The notes under the pieces were generated by a model. It made no database searches and was not told where the DNA came from. It worked only from the letters and a program-made list of their open reading frames with translations. 64,000 nucleotides of DNA. Source: JADCRZ01 sp041751095 (lineage in GTDB: Bacteria > Bacteroidota > Bacteroidia > Chitinophagales > Chitinophagaceae). This document shows, one piece after another, positions 18,638 through 28,773 of the stretch. The stretch lies in assembly GCA_041751095.1 (NCBI GenBank), contig JBGSYC010000290.1, positions 1 through 64,000 of the forward strand, in the 5' to 3' direction. How positions within the stretch are numbered: the stretch's first letter is position 1; every line of letters begins with the position of its first letter. The translations under genes and the position numbers were made by a program.

Positions 18638-20002
18638 TTAATGTATAAACTTCAAATAAACCTGCTTCAATGTATCTGCCTCTCCTACGTTTCCGGGGAA
18701 AACTACGAAGCATAAGCCGCCAAATTTACTACCGGCCGGGCTTTTCCATATGGGTACTCCCGGCACTATTTGCCCTAATACCAGCGCTTCTTTCATCAAT
18801 AAACCTTTTACAGCAATATCATGAGAAGTAATCCCTCCTTTTGCAATGATGAAATCGGGCGGAACATCTAAATTGTAAACCAGTTCCGACAGGAAATCTG
18901 ATATTGCCTTCCCGGCAGTCAGCTTGTCTGAATGATTGTTTAACGCATACTCCCTCTCCGTATAGATCAGTACAGACCGGTCCGATTGCAATTCCTTTCT
19001 CACTGAGTGTAAAATATCTTTCAGGTAAGCTTCTCTTTCATTTGAAAAGATATTTTGAATGATAATTTCAAATTTTTCCAGAGAAGGTTCCAGCAATAGA
19101 GGCTTTAGCTGTTCCGTTGTTTTTTTTACATGCGAACCGACAATCACCAGTCCTTTTCTGAAAGGGGAATCAAGGGTATATAATGGAGCATCCGCCATAC
19201 CTGCTCTTATTTTTACAAAAGAAGCTGCCGACCTGTATAAAAATCTTTTTCCTTTCTGTTCGGCCAAGCATATTCCCAGCGCTGCAACTTCTACATCTTC
19301 ATCGCACAGCGCGTTGATAATTACAGGGCGGCAGCCAGTTACGGCTGACAAGGCCCGACAAACTTTTTCAACGCCTCCTGTTCTGATTGTTTCCAGGGAA
19401 ATGGATACTACGTCTTCTTTTTTCCACAATCCCTTTGTTTTGTCTTCAATCCATGAAGGCAGATGAGAGTGTTTAAAACCGAACGTGGGGTCAAGAGCAA
19501 ATTCGGTTAAGTGCACCGGCGTCATCTCTTCGCCTTCTAAAATATAATGCGTATCGTCAGCGGTAAACCTTAATCCTTCCCTGAAATAAGGGATGATAAT
19601 AACCCCGTCGAAGGGGCCTGCCATTTTCATCAAAGTGGTGACCTCCGTATGGAAATGCCCGCGTAATGTAGAATCACTTCTGCTGATGATCTTCAATGCA
19701 TCCACGGAAATAATGCTCAATATCCTTTCAAGTATCTCCGTATTTATTCTGGCCGCGTCTTCTTCAGCGCATGCCCTGGTATTCGTAAGTATAAAGAAAA
19801 AACGGTGTTTGGCAAGTGTGCTTTCCAAAATATCCATTTCCCAACTTGTTAAGAGCGGAACATTGTGAACGGTCTGACAGCCTGTAGGGTCGTCATCAAG
19901 AACGATAAGCCAGCCGCCCTGAGCTGCGTTGTAACCGGTTATTTTTTCGCGCGCACGGTTTATGCTGACAGGTGGCGGATAAGCTGATGCAGAAGGTGCC
20001 AT
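18638..20002 (-). CDS. DUF1537 four-carbon acid-sugar kinase family protein
   Basis: A cytosolic ATP-dependent kinase of about 454 residues. The N-terminal sugar-acid-binding domain begins with LDDDPTGCQTVHNVPLLT, the family signature, and continues with SRSDSTLRGHF. The C-terminal nucleotide-binding domain shows AKGGITSHDIA and GSKFGGLCFVVFPGNVG. Characterised members phosphorylate D-threonate, erythronate and other tetronates (OtnK, DtnK types). A GTG at 20020 and an ATG at 20002 are both possible starts; I prefer the ATG. It heads the minus operon and is divergent from a split transketolase, suggesting that the phosphorylated product feeds central metabolism. The substrate is not certain. 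Confidence 0.9.
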   Translation of the reverse strand: MAPSASAYPPPVSINRAREKITGYNAAQGGWLIVLDDDPTGCQTVHNVPLLTSWEMDILESTLAKHRFFFILTNTRACAEEDAARINTEILERILSIISVDALKIISRSDSTLRGHFHTEVTTLMKMAGPFDGVIIIPYFREGLRFTADDTHYILEGEEMTPVHLTEFALDPTFGFKHSHLPSWIEDKTKGLWKKEDVVSISLETIRTGGVEKVCRALSAVTGCRPVIINALCDEDVEVAALGICLAEQKGKRFLYRSAASFVKIRAGMADAPLYTLDSPFRKGLVIVGSHVKKTTEQLKPLLLEPSLEKFEIIIQNIFSNEREAYLKDILHSVRKELQSDRSVLIYTEREYALNNHSDKLTAGKAISDFLSELVYNLDVPPDFIIAKGGITSHDIAVKGLLMKEALVLGQIVPGVPIWKSPAGSKFGGLCFVVFPGNVGEADTLKQVYLKFIH

Positions 20003-20120
20003 GGCCTTAATGTTTATCACAGGGCTGCAAATACTTTTTTAAAATGAATGGAACCCACAAAACCCTTTTACACAGATGTAAATACCCGTTCTGTTTCCAA
20101 ATCTAAATAAAAATAAAACA

Positions 20121-20152
20121 ATTGTATGTTTTATTTTGGAAAATTGTATACA
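20121..20152. promoter_or_regulatory. Candidate GntR operator in the divergent promoter
   Basis: Two ATTGTAT copies start at 20121 and 20143, exactly 22 bases or two helical turns apart. The second extends into the palindrome TGTATACA (20145-20152), which resembles the NGTATACN core of several FadR-subfamily operators. They lie between the divergent kinase and transketolase genes. The nearby TATTTTG is one base short of a -7 box. Confidence 0.4.
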
Positions 20153-20173
20153 TTAGCGGTACAAACAAAATAC

Positions 20174-21082
20174 ATGAGGTTAAAAAATGAAGAGATACAA
20201 ATGCTGTCTGATACGGCCTATAAGATAAGGCGCTTATCTCTTGAGATGATAACCTTTAGTCAGTGGGGTCATATAGGAGGTTCGTTTTCGATGGCAGAGC
20301 TGTTGGCCGTCCTTTATTTTCATGACATGAAGGTTGACCCTTCTGATCCAAAGCTAAAGACAAGAGACCGGCTGGTATTGTCAAAAGCACATGGTTCACC
20401 TGCGTTGTATGCTGCTTTGGCCCTGAGAGGTTTTATACCTGAAGAAAAAGTATATGAATATTGCGAGATCGGCGGCCTGGAAGGGCATACCCACATAGAA
20501 AGCGCCCCGGGTATCGAAGCTTCGGGCGGGCCCCTGGGCATGGGTCTTTCAGTAGCGGTGGGGATGGCGATGGCGCTGAGGAGGAGGGAAAATCCGAGGT
20601 CGAGGGTGTTTTGCATTTTGGGAGACGGGGAATGTAATGAAGGGAACGTTTGGGAAGCTGCGATGTCTGCTTCTCACTTTCACCTGGATAATCTGATAGC
20701 CATTGTTGATTACAACAAAACGATGGCTAAAGGTTTTACCTGGCAATTGATGGGTATAGAACCCTTTGCAGATAAATGGCGGGCGTTTGGCTGGTCGGTA
20801 ATAGAGATAGACGGGCATGATATGCAGGAAATTGCCCTGGCACTGCATCAGGCCCGGTGGATAAAGGCCATCGGAACTCCTGTTGTTATCATTGCCCATA
20901 CGGTTAAAGGTAAAGGGATTGAGCAGGCAGAATTCAATTACAAATGGCATACGCATGCCCCGGAACCAGAGATCGCTGATGCCATGTTAAGGGAAGTTAG
21001 CCGGACTTATGGCTATCCTGAGGTTGGCTATAGCCGTTTACAATCAAACACAGAAAAAGAAATATTTTATGGCGGAGAATAA
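20174..21082 (+). CDS. Transketolase, N-terminal (thiamine-diphosphate-binding) subunit
   Basis: A 302-residue half-transketolase that binds ThDP and Mg. The ThDP motif GDGECNEGNVWEAAMSASH lies near residue 150. Catalytic-site histidines are seen in KAHGSPALY (about 73) and GLEGHTHIE (about 103), and HTVKGKGI and YKWHTHAPEPE come near the C terminus. The start is placed at 20174, before RLKNEEIQ; the frame opens at 20126 but the extra residues are not conserved-looking. It overlaps the C-terminal subunit by 14 bases, so the two are translationally coupled. Split transketolases away from the pentose-phosphate operon often serve special sugars such as apulose 4-phosphate. Confidence 0.92.
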   Translation: MRLKNEEIQMLSDTAYKIRRLSLEMITFSQWGHIGGSFSMAELLAVLYFHDMKVDPSDPKLKTRDRLVLSKAHGSPALYAALALRGFIPEEKVYEYCEIGGLEGHTHIESAPGIEASGGPLGMGLSVAVGMAMALRRRENPRSRVFCILGDGECNEGNVWEAAMSASHFHLDNLIAIVDYNKTMAKGFTWQLMGIEPFADKWRAFGWSVIEIDGHDMQEIALALHQARWIKAIGTPVVIIAHTVKGKGIEQAEFNYKWHTHAPEPEIADAMLREVSRTYGYPEVGYSRLQSNTEKEIFYGGE

Positions 21083-22070
21083 GGATGCAGGTATGGAATT
21101 GCGCGATGCCTTTGGAAAAGGGTTGCTGGAATTAGGGAATGAATATCCCGAGATGATCTTTTTGGATTCTGACCTTCATACATCTACAAAGGCAACCTGG
21201 TTTAAGGAAAGATATCCTGACCGTTTTATTCAGGTTGGGATTGCAGAGCAGAATTTATTTGGAATTTCGGCAGGCCTGGCCCTCGAGGGTTTTATTCCCT
21301 TTCCTTCAACTTTTGCTGCTTTTGCTTCCAGAAGGGCCTTAGACCAGATAGCCATTTCGATTTGTTTCGCCAATCTTAATGTTAAGATACCGGGTTCCTA
21401 TTGCGGTATTCCTACAAGCCGTGCAGGCAGTTCTCACAACTGTATTGAAGATTTAGCGGTAATGCGGTCATTGCCCAATATAAAGGTTGCCGATGCGGGA
21501 AGTAATGAGGACTTAAGAGCCATTATGCGAACGGCGATAAAGACAAAAGGGCCTGTTTATTTCCGGGTAACGCGGTATAGTACTCCGGAAATATTTGATG
21601 CTTCTCACACCTTTGAATGGGGCAAAGGAGTGGTGATAAAACCCGGAAGTGATGTAACCCTCTTTGGTACGGGTATTATGACCTCTTTTTGCCTGGAAGC
21701 TGCGGAATTGCTGGAGCAGAGATCGATTCATGCTGAAGTGGTTCATTTAGCTTCCATTAAGCCCATTGACCGGGAATTGATCATTGAATCGACAACTAAC
21801 ACGGGCTGTGCTGTTACGGCAGAGAACGCATCAATAATAGGTGGGTTTGGAGATGCGGTGAGTGAGGTTATTCTTGAAAATAATCCTGTTCCTGTAACCC
21901 GAATCGGGGTCAGGGATTTATTTGTTGAAAGTGGCGGCATCGATGAACTGTTCGCATTGCATAAAATGCTACCATCCGATATTGTGAATGCTGCTATGGA
22001 AGTAATAGAGAAGAAAGGAGCTGCAACAGCATTTAATCATGCTGAAATGCCAAAACGTATATCTCTATAA
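21069..22070 (+). CDS. Transketolase, C-terminal subunit
   Basis: A 333-residue partner half comprising the pyrimidine-binding domain (about 1-190), with the catalytic Glu in VGIAEQNLFGISAGLA and the aromatic loop FAAFASRRALDQI, and the C-terminal transketolase domain (about 200-320). The frame opens at 21009 but the real start is the ATG at 21069, inside the end of the N-terminal gene. With that gene it forms one enzyme that moves a two-carbon ketol unit between sugar phosphates. The SusC gene begins only 14 bases after its stop. That ties this cytosolic enzyme to outer-membrane glycan uptake in one transcript. Confidence 0.92.
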   Translation: MAENKDAGMELRDAFGKGLLELGNEYPEMIFLDSDLHTSTKATWFKERYPDRFIQVGIAEQNLFGISAGLALEGFIPFPSTFAAFASRRALDQIAISICFANLNVKIPGSYCGIPTSRAGSSHNCIEDLAVMRSLPNIKVADAGSNEDLRAIMRTAIKTKGPVYFRVTRYSTPEIFDASHTFEWGKGVVIKPGSDVTLFGTGIMTSFCLEAAELLEQRSIHAEVVHLASIKPIDRELIIESTTNTGCAVTAENASIIGGFGDAVSEVILENNPVPVTRIGVRDLFVESGGIDELFALHKMLPSDIVNAAMEVIEKKGAATAFNHAEMPKRISL

Positions 22071-22084
22071 CCAAAAATAAGCTT

Positions 22085-25000
22085 ATGCCAACGATTGCCT
22101 GCAGAACGGTATTACCCTTCTTCGTATTAATGGGAGTCACTTGTTGTTTTAAGGCTGCCGGCCAGGTAAGCAGTCCGGCAAATACTCCAACGCCTTTCCG
22201 GGTGTCGGGAATGGTAACCTCCCAGGAGACAGGCGTAGCTCTTCAGGGGGTAAATGTGCTTGTAAAAGGAGCGGCTACGGGCAGCATTACGGATGAAAAA
22301 GGAAATTACAGCATAAGCGCGCCAAATAGTAATGCAACGCTGATTTTTTCTTATGTTGGATACAAAAGTGAGGAGCGGAAATTAGAGAACCGGTCCACCC
22401 TGAACGTTTCTCTGTCGAATGATGCAAAGTCCTTATCGGATGTAGTGGTGGTGGGCTATGGTACCCAGAGAAAACGGGATATTACAGGGTCTGTGGGGTC
22501 TGTGTCTGCAAAACAGATAGAAGACCTGCCCGTAACCGGATTGGATCAGGCATTAGCCGGGCAAATCTCTGGTGTACAGGTGTCGCAAACTACCGGTGCA
22601 CCAGGCGGTGGTGTAACTATCCGGGTCAGAGGAACCGGCTCTATCGGTGCGGGAAATGAGCCGCTTTATGTAATTGATGGTTTCCCGGTAGAAGGAAATT
22701 ACAGCCAGTTTCAAAACCCGCTCAATACGATAAATCCCAACGACATTGAATCAATTGAGGTCTTGAAAGATGCTTCTGCTCAGGCTATTTACGGTTCAAG
22801 GGGATCAAACGGCGTGGTTTTGATCACTACCAAAAAAGGTAAGCAGGGAAAGGCAAAATTTGATTTTGAAGTATACACGGGCTGGCAGCAGGTTGCACAT
22901 AAGGTTGAAATGATGAACGCCAGGGAACATGTCGAGCTTGTTGTAGAAGCAAAAACCAACTCGTGGCTGGAATTGAATCCCAACAATAAGGCTACTGATC
23001 CAATGTCCGTCAGGCCGCTTGCTTTACAGTTTTCCGAAAGCTTTCGGAATGCCGCTTCTTTTGGAGAAGGCACAGACTGGCAGGATGAAGTTTTTAGAAC
23101 CGCGCCGATGAGTAATTACCAGCTCACGGTCTCCGGCGGGTCAGAAAATATACATTATCTGATATCTGCCGGATATTTTAACCAGGATGGAATTATTATC
23201 AATTCAGGATTCGAAAGATTTGCGTCAAGAATTAATGTAGATGCCAATGTTTCAAAGAAGCTAAAAGTAGGCGTAAATTTAGCGCCCTCTTATACAAACA
23301 GCAATGTGGTTCCGGCAGAAGGGGATGCCGGTGATGACGGAATCATCAGCAACTTGTTTGCGTATTCACCGGTTTATCCTGTGTATAACCCCGATGGCTC
23401 TTACACCACACAAATCCGCAGCGATTTCTCAAATGCAGAAAATCCGGTAAATATTGCCAGAAGCGTAACAGATCAAAGATCCCGGATAAGATTATTAGGC
23501 AACATTTTTGCCGAATTCGAAATCATCAAAGGCTTGAATTTCAGAAGCAGTGTGGGCTCCGACATCAACGCATCACGCCTCACCTATTTCAGGCCCTCTA
23601 CGGTCGGCAGAGGCGGCACTCCGGCCCCGGTTGCGGCATTTGGACAATCAGGCACAGCCCAGAGTATAAACTGGCTGAATGAAAACACGCTTACCTATAT
23701 AAAATCGTTTCATAAAAACCATAATATCACAGCCCTGTTGGGATATACTATACAAAAAGAAACGATAGAAACCAATAGCATTGACGCCACCAATTTTCCT
23801 AACGACTTCGTACAAACGCTGAATGCAGGACAGGTAACCGCCGGCAGTTCAAACACTTCAGAATGGTCCCTGATTTCATACCTGAGCCGGGTACAATATG
23901 ATTACAAGGGTAAATATCTTGCCGCCGCAACTATGAGGCGGGATGGCTCATCAAGATTCGGGTCTGAAAACAAATGGGGTTTATTTCCTTCTGCTTCTGT
24001 GGGATGGCGCATTTCCGAAGAAAATTTCATGACTAAAAAGTTTTTTAATGCCATCAGTGATTTGAAGCTTAGGGCAAGCTATGGTTTTTCGGGTAACAAT
24101 ACGATAGGTAATTACTCCTCGCTTGCCCTATTGTCGCGAAGCAATTATTCTACGGGTGCGGGGCTCGGAACGTTTACAAACGGCCTCTCTGTAAGCAATC
24201 TTCTAAACAATGAATTAACGTGGGAAAATAGCAAGCAGTTTGATGTTGGACTTGATTTTGGGCTTCTCAATGACAGAATCTATGTTGTAGCGGATTATTA
24301 TACAAAGATCACTTCGGATTTATTACTTGATGTTCCGGTTCCAACATTAACAGGCTTCAGCCGCTCTTTGCAAAATATAGGAAAAGTAAAGAACTGGGGT
24401 TGGGAGTTTTCAGTAAGTACAAAGAACCTGGTTAATCAGTTCAAGTGGAGTACAAATGCGAACATTTCGTTTAATAAAAACAAAGTGCTTGCCCTGGGGC
24501 CTGCGGGTGATCCAATTCGTTCCGGCGGCCAGAACCTTAATCACATCACTCAAATAGGCGCACCTATCGGCAGCTTTTTCGGTTATACTGTAGAAGGTAT
24601 TTATCAGACTCAGCAGGACGTAGAAAAGTCCGCCTCCGTTCGGGGAAACGGAGCATCCCGCCCCGGTGATTTCCGGTTCAGGGATACAAACGCAGACGGA
24701 GAAATTACTGTTGCTGACCAAACAATTATTGGCGATGCTTTCCCAGATTTTACTTACGGCCTGACGAATACCTTTTCTTACAAAAATTTTGATCTGAATA
24801 TCTTAATACAGGGCGTTCAGGGAAACGAGGTCTTTTTTATCAGCAGAAGATCTTCCGGCGATTTTCAGGGAGGACGGAATCAGTTTAAAGAATTGGTTAA
24901 CCGCTGGCGTTCACCCCAGCAGCCGGGAAACGGCCGGCTCCCACGGGCAGCCCGCACAACTACTGGTCAGAACACCGCTTCTTCCACTTATTTTATAGAA

Positions 25001-25246
25001 GATGGCTCTTACCTGCGGGTACGCAACATTACAATGGCATATAACTTCCCACCGGAATTATCAAACAGATTTCTTAGAAGTGCAAGGCTTTACCTGGGTG
25101 TACAGAATGCGTTCACCTTTACTGATTATTACGGCTATAACCCCGAAGTTAGCGTCAATGGAGCCGATCCGTTACAACCCGGAAGAGATTACGGCGGCTA
25201 TCCGGTTTCCAGAATTTATACCATAGGACTTAATGTTGGGTTTTAA
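22085..25246 (+). CDS. SusC/RagA-family TonB-dependent outer-membrane transporter
   Basis: A 1053-residue glycan or oligosaccharide importer. It has a signal peptide, a carboxypeptidase-like regulatory domain (about 35-115: VSGMVTSQETGVALQGVNVLVKG), then the SusC signature VVVVGYGTQRKRDITGSV, a plug domain (about 130-245, with IRVRGTGSIGAGNEPLYVIDG) and a long 22-strand barrel ending in YTIGLNVGF. The terminal Phe is typical of outer-membrane barrels. No FecR-like N-terminal signalling extension is evident. The SusD partner follows 11 bases later and the transketolase subunits precede it. Confidence 0.96.
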   Translation: MPTIACRTVLPFFVLMGVTCCFKAAGQVSSPANTPTPFRVSGMVTSQETGVALQGVNVLVKGAATGSITDEKGNYSISAPNSNATLIFSYVGYKSEERKLENRSTLNVSLSNDAKSLSDVVVVGYGTQRKRDITGSVGSVSAKQIEDLPVTGLDQALAGQISGVQVSQTTGAPGGGVTIRVRGTGSIGAGNEPLYVIDGFPVEGNYSQFQNPLNTINPNDIESIEVLKDASAQAIYGSRGSNGVVLITTKKGKQGKAKFDFEVYTGWQQVAHKVEMMNAREHVELVVEAKTNSWLELNPNNKATDPMSVRPLALQFSESFRNAASFGEGTDWQDEVFRTAPMSNYQLTVSGGSENIHYLISAGYFNQDGIIINSGFERFASRINVDANVSKKLKVGVNLAPSYTNSNVVPAEGDAGDDGIISNLFAYSPVYPVYNPDGSYTTQIRSDFSNAENPVNIARSVTDQRSRIRLLGNIFAEFEIIKGLNFRSSVGSDINASRLTYFRPSTVGRGGTPAPVAAFGQSGTAQSINWLNENTLTYIKSFHKNHNITALLGYTIQKETIETNSIDATNFPNDFVQTLNAGQVTAGSSNTSEWSLISYLSRVQYDYKGKYLAAATMRRDGSSRFGSENKWGLFPSASVGWRISEENFMTKKFFNAISDLKLRASYGFSGNNTIGNYSSLALLSRSNYSTGAGLGTFTNGLSVSNLLNNELTWENSKQFDVGLDFGLLNDRIYVVADYYTKITSDLLLDVPVPTLTGFSRSLQNIGKVKNWGWEFSVSTKNLVNQFKWSTNANISFNKNKVLALGPAGDPIRSGGQNLNHITQIGAPIGSFFGYTVEGIYQTQQDVEKSASVRGNGASRPGDFRFRDTNADGEITVADQTIIGDAFPDFTYGLTNTFSYKNFDLNILIQGVQGNEVFFISRRSSGDFQGGRNQFKELVNRWRSPQQPGNGRLPRAARTTTGQNTASSTYFIEDGSYLRVRNITMAYNFPPELSNRFLRSARLYLGVQNAFTFTDYYGYNPEVSVNGADPLQPGRDYGGYPVSRIYTIGLNVGF

Positions 25247-25257
25247 AAATCAAAAAA

Positions 25258-26721
25258 ATGAAAGCAAAAAACATAACATCTATCGTGGTGGCGTTGGCGA
25301 TGTTTTCCTCATGTCGCAAAGACTTTCTTGAGCTTGACCCCGTTTCTCAGACATCGGTCTCCCAGTTCTACAGAAATGCATCAGATATAAATATTGCTCT
25401 TATGGGGGTATATGATGCCCTGCAAAAGCCGGGGCAATATGGTAGCCAGTGGAAACTTGCAGAACTAAGATCGGACAATACCGAGGCCGGGGGAGGAACA
25501 CCAGAGGATACCGAAATTGACCAGTTCAGGATATCAACAACAAGCGCCAGCGTAGATGCAGCCTGGCGGGATGCTTATTCCGGGATTGCACGAAGCAATA
25601 CAGTTTTAAACCGTATTAAGCCGGTGGAAATGGATACGCGTTTGAAAAACCAATACATTGGCGAAGCAAAGTTTCTGAGGGCTTTGATGTATTTCAATTT
25701 AGTCAGAATATTTGGAAAGGTGCCGCTGATCGTAAATGAAATTGTTTCCAGTTCAGAAGGATACACCTACGGGAGAAACGAAGTTTCCGAAGTATATACC
25801 CAGATAATAAGTGATCTTAAGGATTCAGATGAAAATCTGCCGGTTTCTTATACCGGAAACGATATCGGCAGAGCAACGAAAGGTGCCGCAAAATCCCTTC
25901 TTGGTAAAGTATACCTTACAATCGGCAACTTTCCTGATGCTGCTGCCCGGCTGAAAGAGGTAATAGATATGAATGTATATGCCTTGCTGCCTAAATATGC
26001 TGATGTATTTCTTCCTGCCAATGCATTCAATAAAGAATCCCTTTTCGAAGTGTCATTCAAGGCCGGTGGGGTAGGCGAGGGCAGTGAATATGTTAATCGT
26101 TTTTTCCCACGGGGTGATATTGGCGCCCAATTGGGGATCGGCCAGGGAACTGATGCCAACAGGCCCACCCCAGATATGTTGGCTGCATATGAAAGACAGG
26201 GCAATGCGATTATTGATCAGCGTTATTACGCTTCAATGGATACCGGGTTCAGAGCAAATAACGGCAGGTTTACCAGGGTTAATTTTATTAAGAAGTATTT
26301 CTCCATTCCTTTTCTGCCTTTTGATGCAGACAACAACTGGCCGGTGTTGCGGTACGCTGATGTATTGCTGATGTATGCTGAAGCTTTGAATGAAGTAAAC
26401 AACGGGCCGGTTCCAATTGCATTCACCAATATTAATCTTGTAAGGCAGAGGGCAGGATTGGCTCCGTTAAGCAATAATTTGAACTATCAAAACTTTAAGC
26501 TTGCTGTCGAAAAAGAAAGACGTGTGGAACTGGCTTTTGAAAATCATCGCTGGTTTGATCTTGTCCGGTATGGTAAGGCTGTGACGGTAATGAATGAGCA
26601 TTTTAAAAAGCTTAATGTTAACACCGTAATGGAGAATTTTCATGTGATTTTTCCGGTGCCTCAAAGTCAGGTAGACGTAAATCCTACGCTTATTAAGCAA
26701 AATACCGGTTATATCTTTTAA
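25258..26721 (+). CDS. SusD/RagB-family glycan-binding lipoprotein
   Basis: A 487-residue surface lipoprotein (signal ending in AMFSSC, Cys19, then RKDFLELDP) that forms the lid of the preceding SusC channel. It shows the SusD pattern: NASDINIALMGVYDAL near residue 40, the TPR-like segment EAKFLRALMYFNLVRIFG near 135, RATKGAAKSLLGKVYLT near 205 and VEKERRVELAFENHRWFDLVR near 415. It binds oligosaccharide at the cell surface. About 300 bases separate it from the next gene, so a new promoter may follow. Confidence 0.95.
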   Translation: MKAKNITSIVVALAMFSSCRKDFLELDPVSQTSVSQFYRNASDINIALMGVYDALQKPGQYGSQWKLAELRSDNTEAGGGTPEDTEIDQFRISTTSASVDAAWRDAYSGIARSNTVLNRIKPVEMDTRLKNQYIGEAKFLRALMYFNLVRIFGKVPLIVNEIVSSSEGYTYGRNEVSEVYTQIISDLKDSDENLPVSYTGNDIGRATKGAAKSLLGKVYLTIGNFPDAAARLKEVIDMNVYALLPKYADVFLPANAFNKESLFEVSFKAGGVGEGSEYVNRFFPRGDIGAQLGIGQGTDANRPTPDMLAAYERQGNAIIDQRYYASMDTGFRANNGRFTRVNFIKKYFSIPFLPFDADNNWPVLRYADVLLMYAEALNEVNNGPVPIAFTNINLVRQRAGLAPLSNNLNYQNFKLAVEKERRVELAFENHRWFDLVRYGKAVTVMNEHFKKLNVNTVMENFHVIFPVPQSQVDVNPTLIKQNTGYIF

Positions 26722-27029
26722 TCTTAAAAGCTAATTAAGTGAGTTCATCGTTCTCAGTATTCTACACTATCGGATGTTGTTTCATGCAGAGTAGAAAATA
26801 GTTAAATTCAACTTCATGACACCTTCTTAAGTTAATATCCGATTTACCTCTGCTTATTTTTCAATTGCTTTTGATTGTGAATGTTGTTAAATAATAAGGT
26901 AATGATTGAGTATTTACTGAATTGTTTCGTCTGAGGTTTACATCCTGCTTATAAGCAATGTTCACATTTAAATTTCATCAACTCTGTCAAAGGAAGAACC
27001 ATAATTTATCATTTATATCATAAAAGACA
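26722..27029. other. 308-base AT-rich gap after the first SusC/SusD pair
   Basis: No gene, clear terminator or exact TAnnTTTG box is seen. The length and AT richness suggest that it carries the promoter of the glycosidase genes downstream. Confidence 0.4.
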
Positions 27030-28700
27030 ATGATTAAATCGCTTAAAAAAACAACGACGACAACCTTTATCAGATGTAGCTTACTTATCTTTTTAAATAG
27101 TTATACGGCTTTTAACACAAAGGCCAATACGCAAGTGGCGTCCGGGTTAGTATATTCTGTAATAGATATTGTGTTTTCCGGGCCCCGGTTTGAAGCCAAT
27201 CAATCTCCTTTCAAAGAAGTTGATTTTTGGGTACTGTTTAGGCATGAGAGCGGTTCGCCATCTTATAAAATACATGGCTTTTGGGATGGTGATGGTAAAG
27301 GAGGCGCTTCGGGAGGAGTATTTAAAATACGTTTTTGTCCGACCCTAACAGGACGGTGGAATATATTGCAGGTTTTTTCCTATGAGAAAGAATTACATCA
27401 TCAGAAGGAAGGCGACTATGTCACTGCCACCAAATCTAACCATCATGGTTTTTGGCTCAAAGATGATTCGAGCGCCGGAGCAAGATGGTTTAAGCGTTCG
27501 GATAATTCCCATCAATATATTTATGGCAATACCCATTATTCCTTTTTAAGCGAAACCTATCTTGATAAACCTAATGGGAGTGATATTGCCAAAGATGTAA
27601 AAGGTAATGCCGTTTATTATAAAAAACTAAGATTTTCTGCTATTTCCGATCGTTACCCTCATCCAACGGATAAACCGTTTTTATCAAAATCAGGCGAGCC
27701 TACTGATAGCGGCGATAATTCGCACCGCCCTAATCCAAAATGGTTCTCTCAACGAACTGATCTTGCTGTAAAAACCGCTTATGATCAGGATCTTATAGCA
27801 GATATCCTGATAGGCGGAGTAGATTTAGAAAGTTCCAGGTCATCTTTAAGGGCCTCAAATAACAATGGCGACCCAACACCCTATTTAAAGTATATTGTAG
27901 CACGATATGGCGCCTATCCTAATGTTTGGTTTTGTATTGTTAATGAATGGGATATTAAGGAGCTTCCTTTTAAAGCAGATCAGATTAAGAACTTTGCAAA
28001 GATCATCAGAAGTTTCATGGCCTATCCCAATCCCTTAAGTGTACATTCATCTTCAAAAAAAGTAAACTATATCTGGCCTGTTTCTCTAAACAATAATCCT
28101 GCCTGGAACAGCCATGTAATTAACCAGGCAAAATTAAAAAAGATTTCTTCTGCGGCGGATAATGCAGAAGCAAGCTATATAGCTGGCGGAGCTAATAAAC
28201 CAGCTATAAACGATGAACTGGGTTATCAGGGAGAAGGTGATAAGTTTTCGGAAGCGGATGTAATAGAAGGGCATTTAGGAGTTTTTATCGGAGGGGGATA
28301 TGGCAGCACGAGCCATAAATCAGGCAATAAATTAGGACAGTATTTCGCAGGTAATTTCAATGCTGAAACACATTCGGCTTCTGATAATTTACTTTGGCTG
28401 CGTCAAAACATCGATCAAAATATCACTTTCTGGAGAATGGCTCCAATAGTGATTAATAAAAGCATCTTCGATGCCGCAAATAAAAGTTTTAAAGCTATGC
28501 AATGGGAAGAGCAGGAGTACGTGCTGGCGACGGATACTTCAGGGGAAATAACCGCGAAACTGCCAGCGGGAAAATGGGAGGTTACCCGGTTTGAGGCCAT
28601 TTCTAAAGTAAAAACAAATCTATCTTCAACAGCAAGTGGCTCTTTTAAATTTGAGGCCCCTGCTTCGCGGGCGGTATTATTTCTTTTTAAGAAAAGATGA
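27030..28700 (+). CDS. DUF5060/DUF4038-type secreted glycoside hydrolase
   Basis: A 556-residue exported protein. The N-terminal beta-sandwich (about 45-135: VDFWVLFRHESGSPSY, GFWDGDGKGGASGG, KIRFCPTLTGRWN) matches DUF5060. A TIM-barrel catalytic region follows, and a C-terminal beta domain ends in SRAVLFLFKKR. Likely retaining-glycosidase acids are Glu306 in the VNEWD motif and Glu396 in the NDELGYQ motif. A paralogue with equivalent motifs lies at 34237. The linkage cleaved is unknown. Base composition looks richer in AT than the flanking SusC/SusD genes. It is followed closely by the GH140-like gene. Confidence 0.82.
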   Translation: MIKSLKKTTTTTFIRCSLLIFLNSYTAFNTKANTQVASGLVYSVIDIVFSGPRFEANQSPFKEVDFWVLFRHESGSPSYKIHGFWDGDGKGGASGGVFKIRFCPTLTGRWNILQVFSYEKELHHQKEGDYVTATKSNHHGFWLKDDSSAGARWFKRSDNSHQYIYGNTHYSFLSETYLDKPNGSDIAKDVKGNAVYYKKLRFSAISDRYPHPTDKPFLSKSGEPTDSGDNSHRPNPKWFSQRTDLAVKTAYDQDLIADILIGGVDLESSRSSLRASNNNGDPTPYLKYIVARYGAYPNVWFCIVNEWDIKELPFKADQIKNFAKIIRSFMAYPNPLSVHSSSKKVNYIWPVSLNNNPAWNSHVINQAKLKKISSAADNAEASYIAGGANKPAINDELGYQGEGDKFSEADVIEGHLGVFIGGGYGSTSHKSGNKLGQYFAGNFNAETHSASDNLLWLRQNIDQNITFWRMAPIVINKSIFDAANKSFKAMQWEEQEYVLATDTSGEITAKLPAGKWEVTRFEAISKVKTNLSSTASGSFKFEAPASRAVLFLFKKR

Positions 28701-28773
28701 TGCGTTGGATTAAAAATAACGATTAGAAATTAAAGCATGATTATGACTTTCATTGAAGAAGAAACATCAGTAT

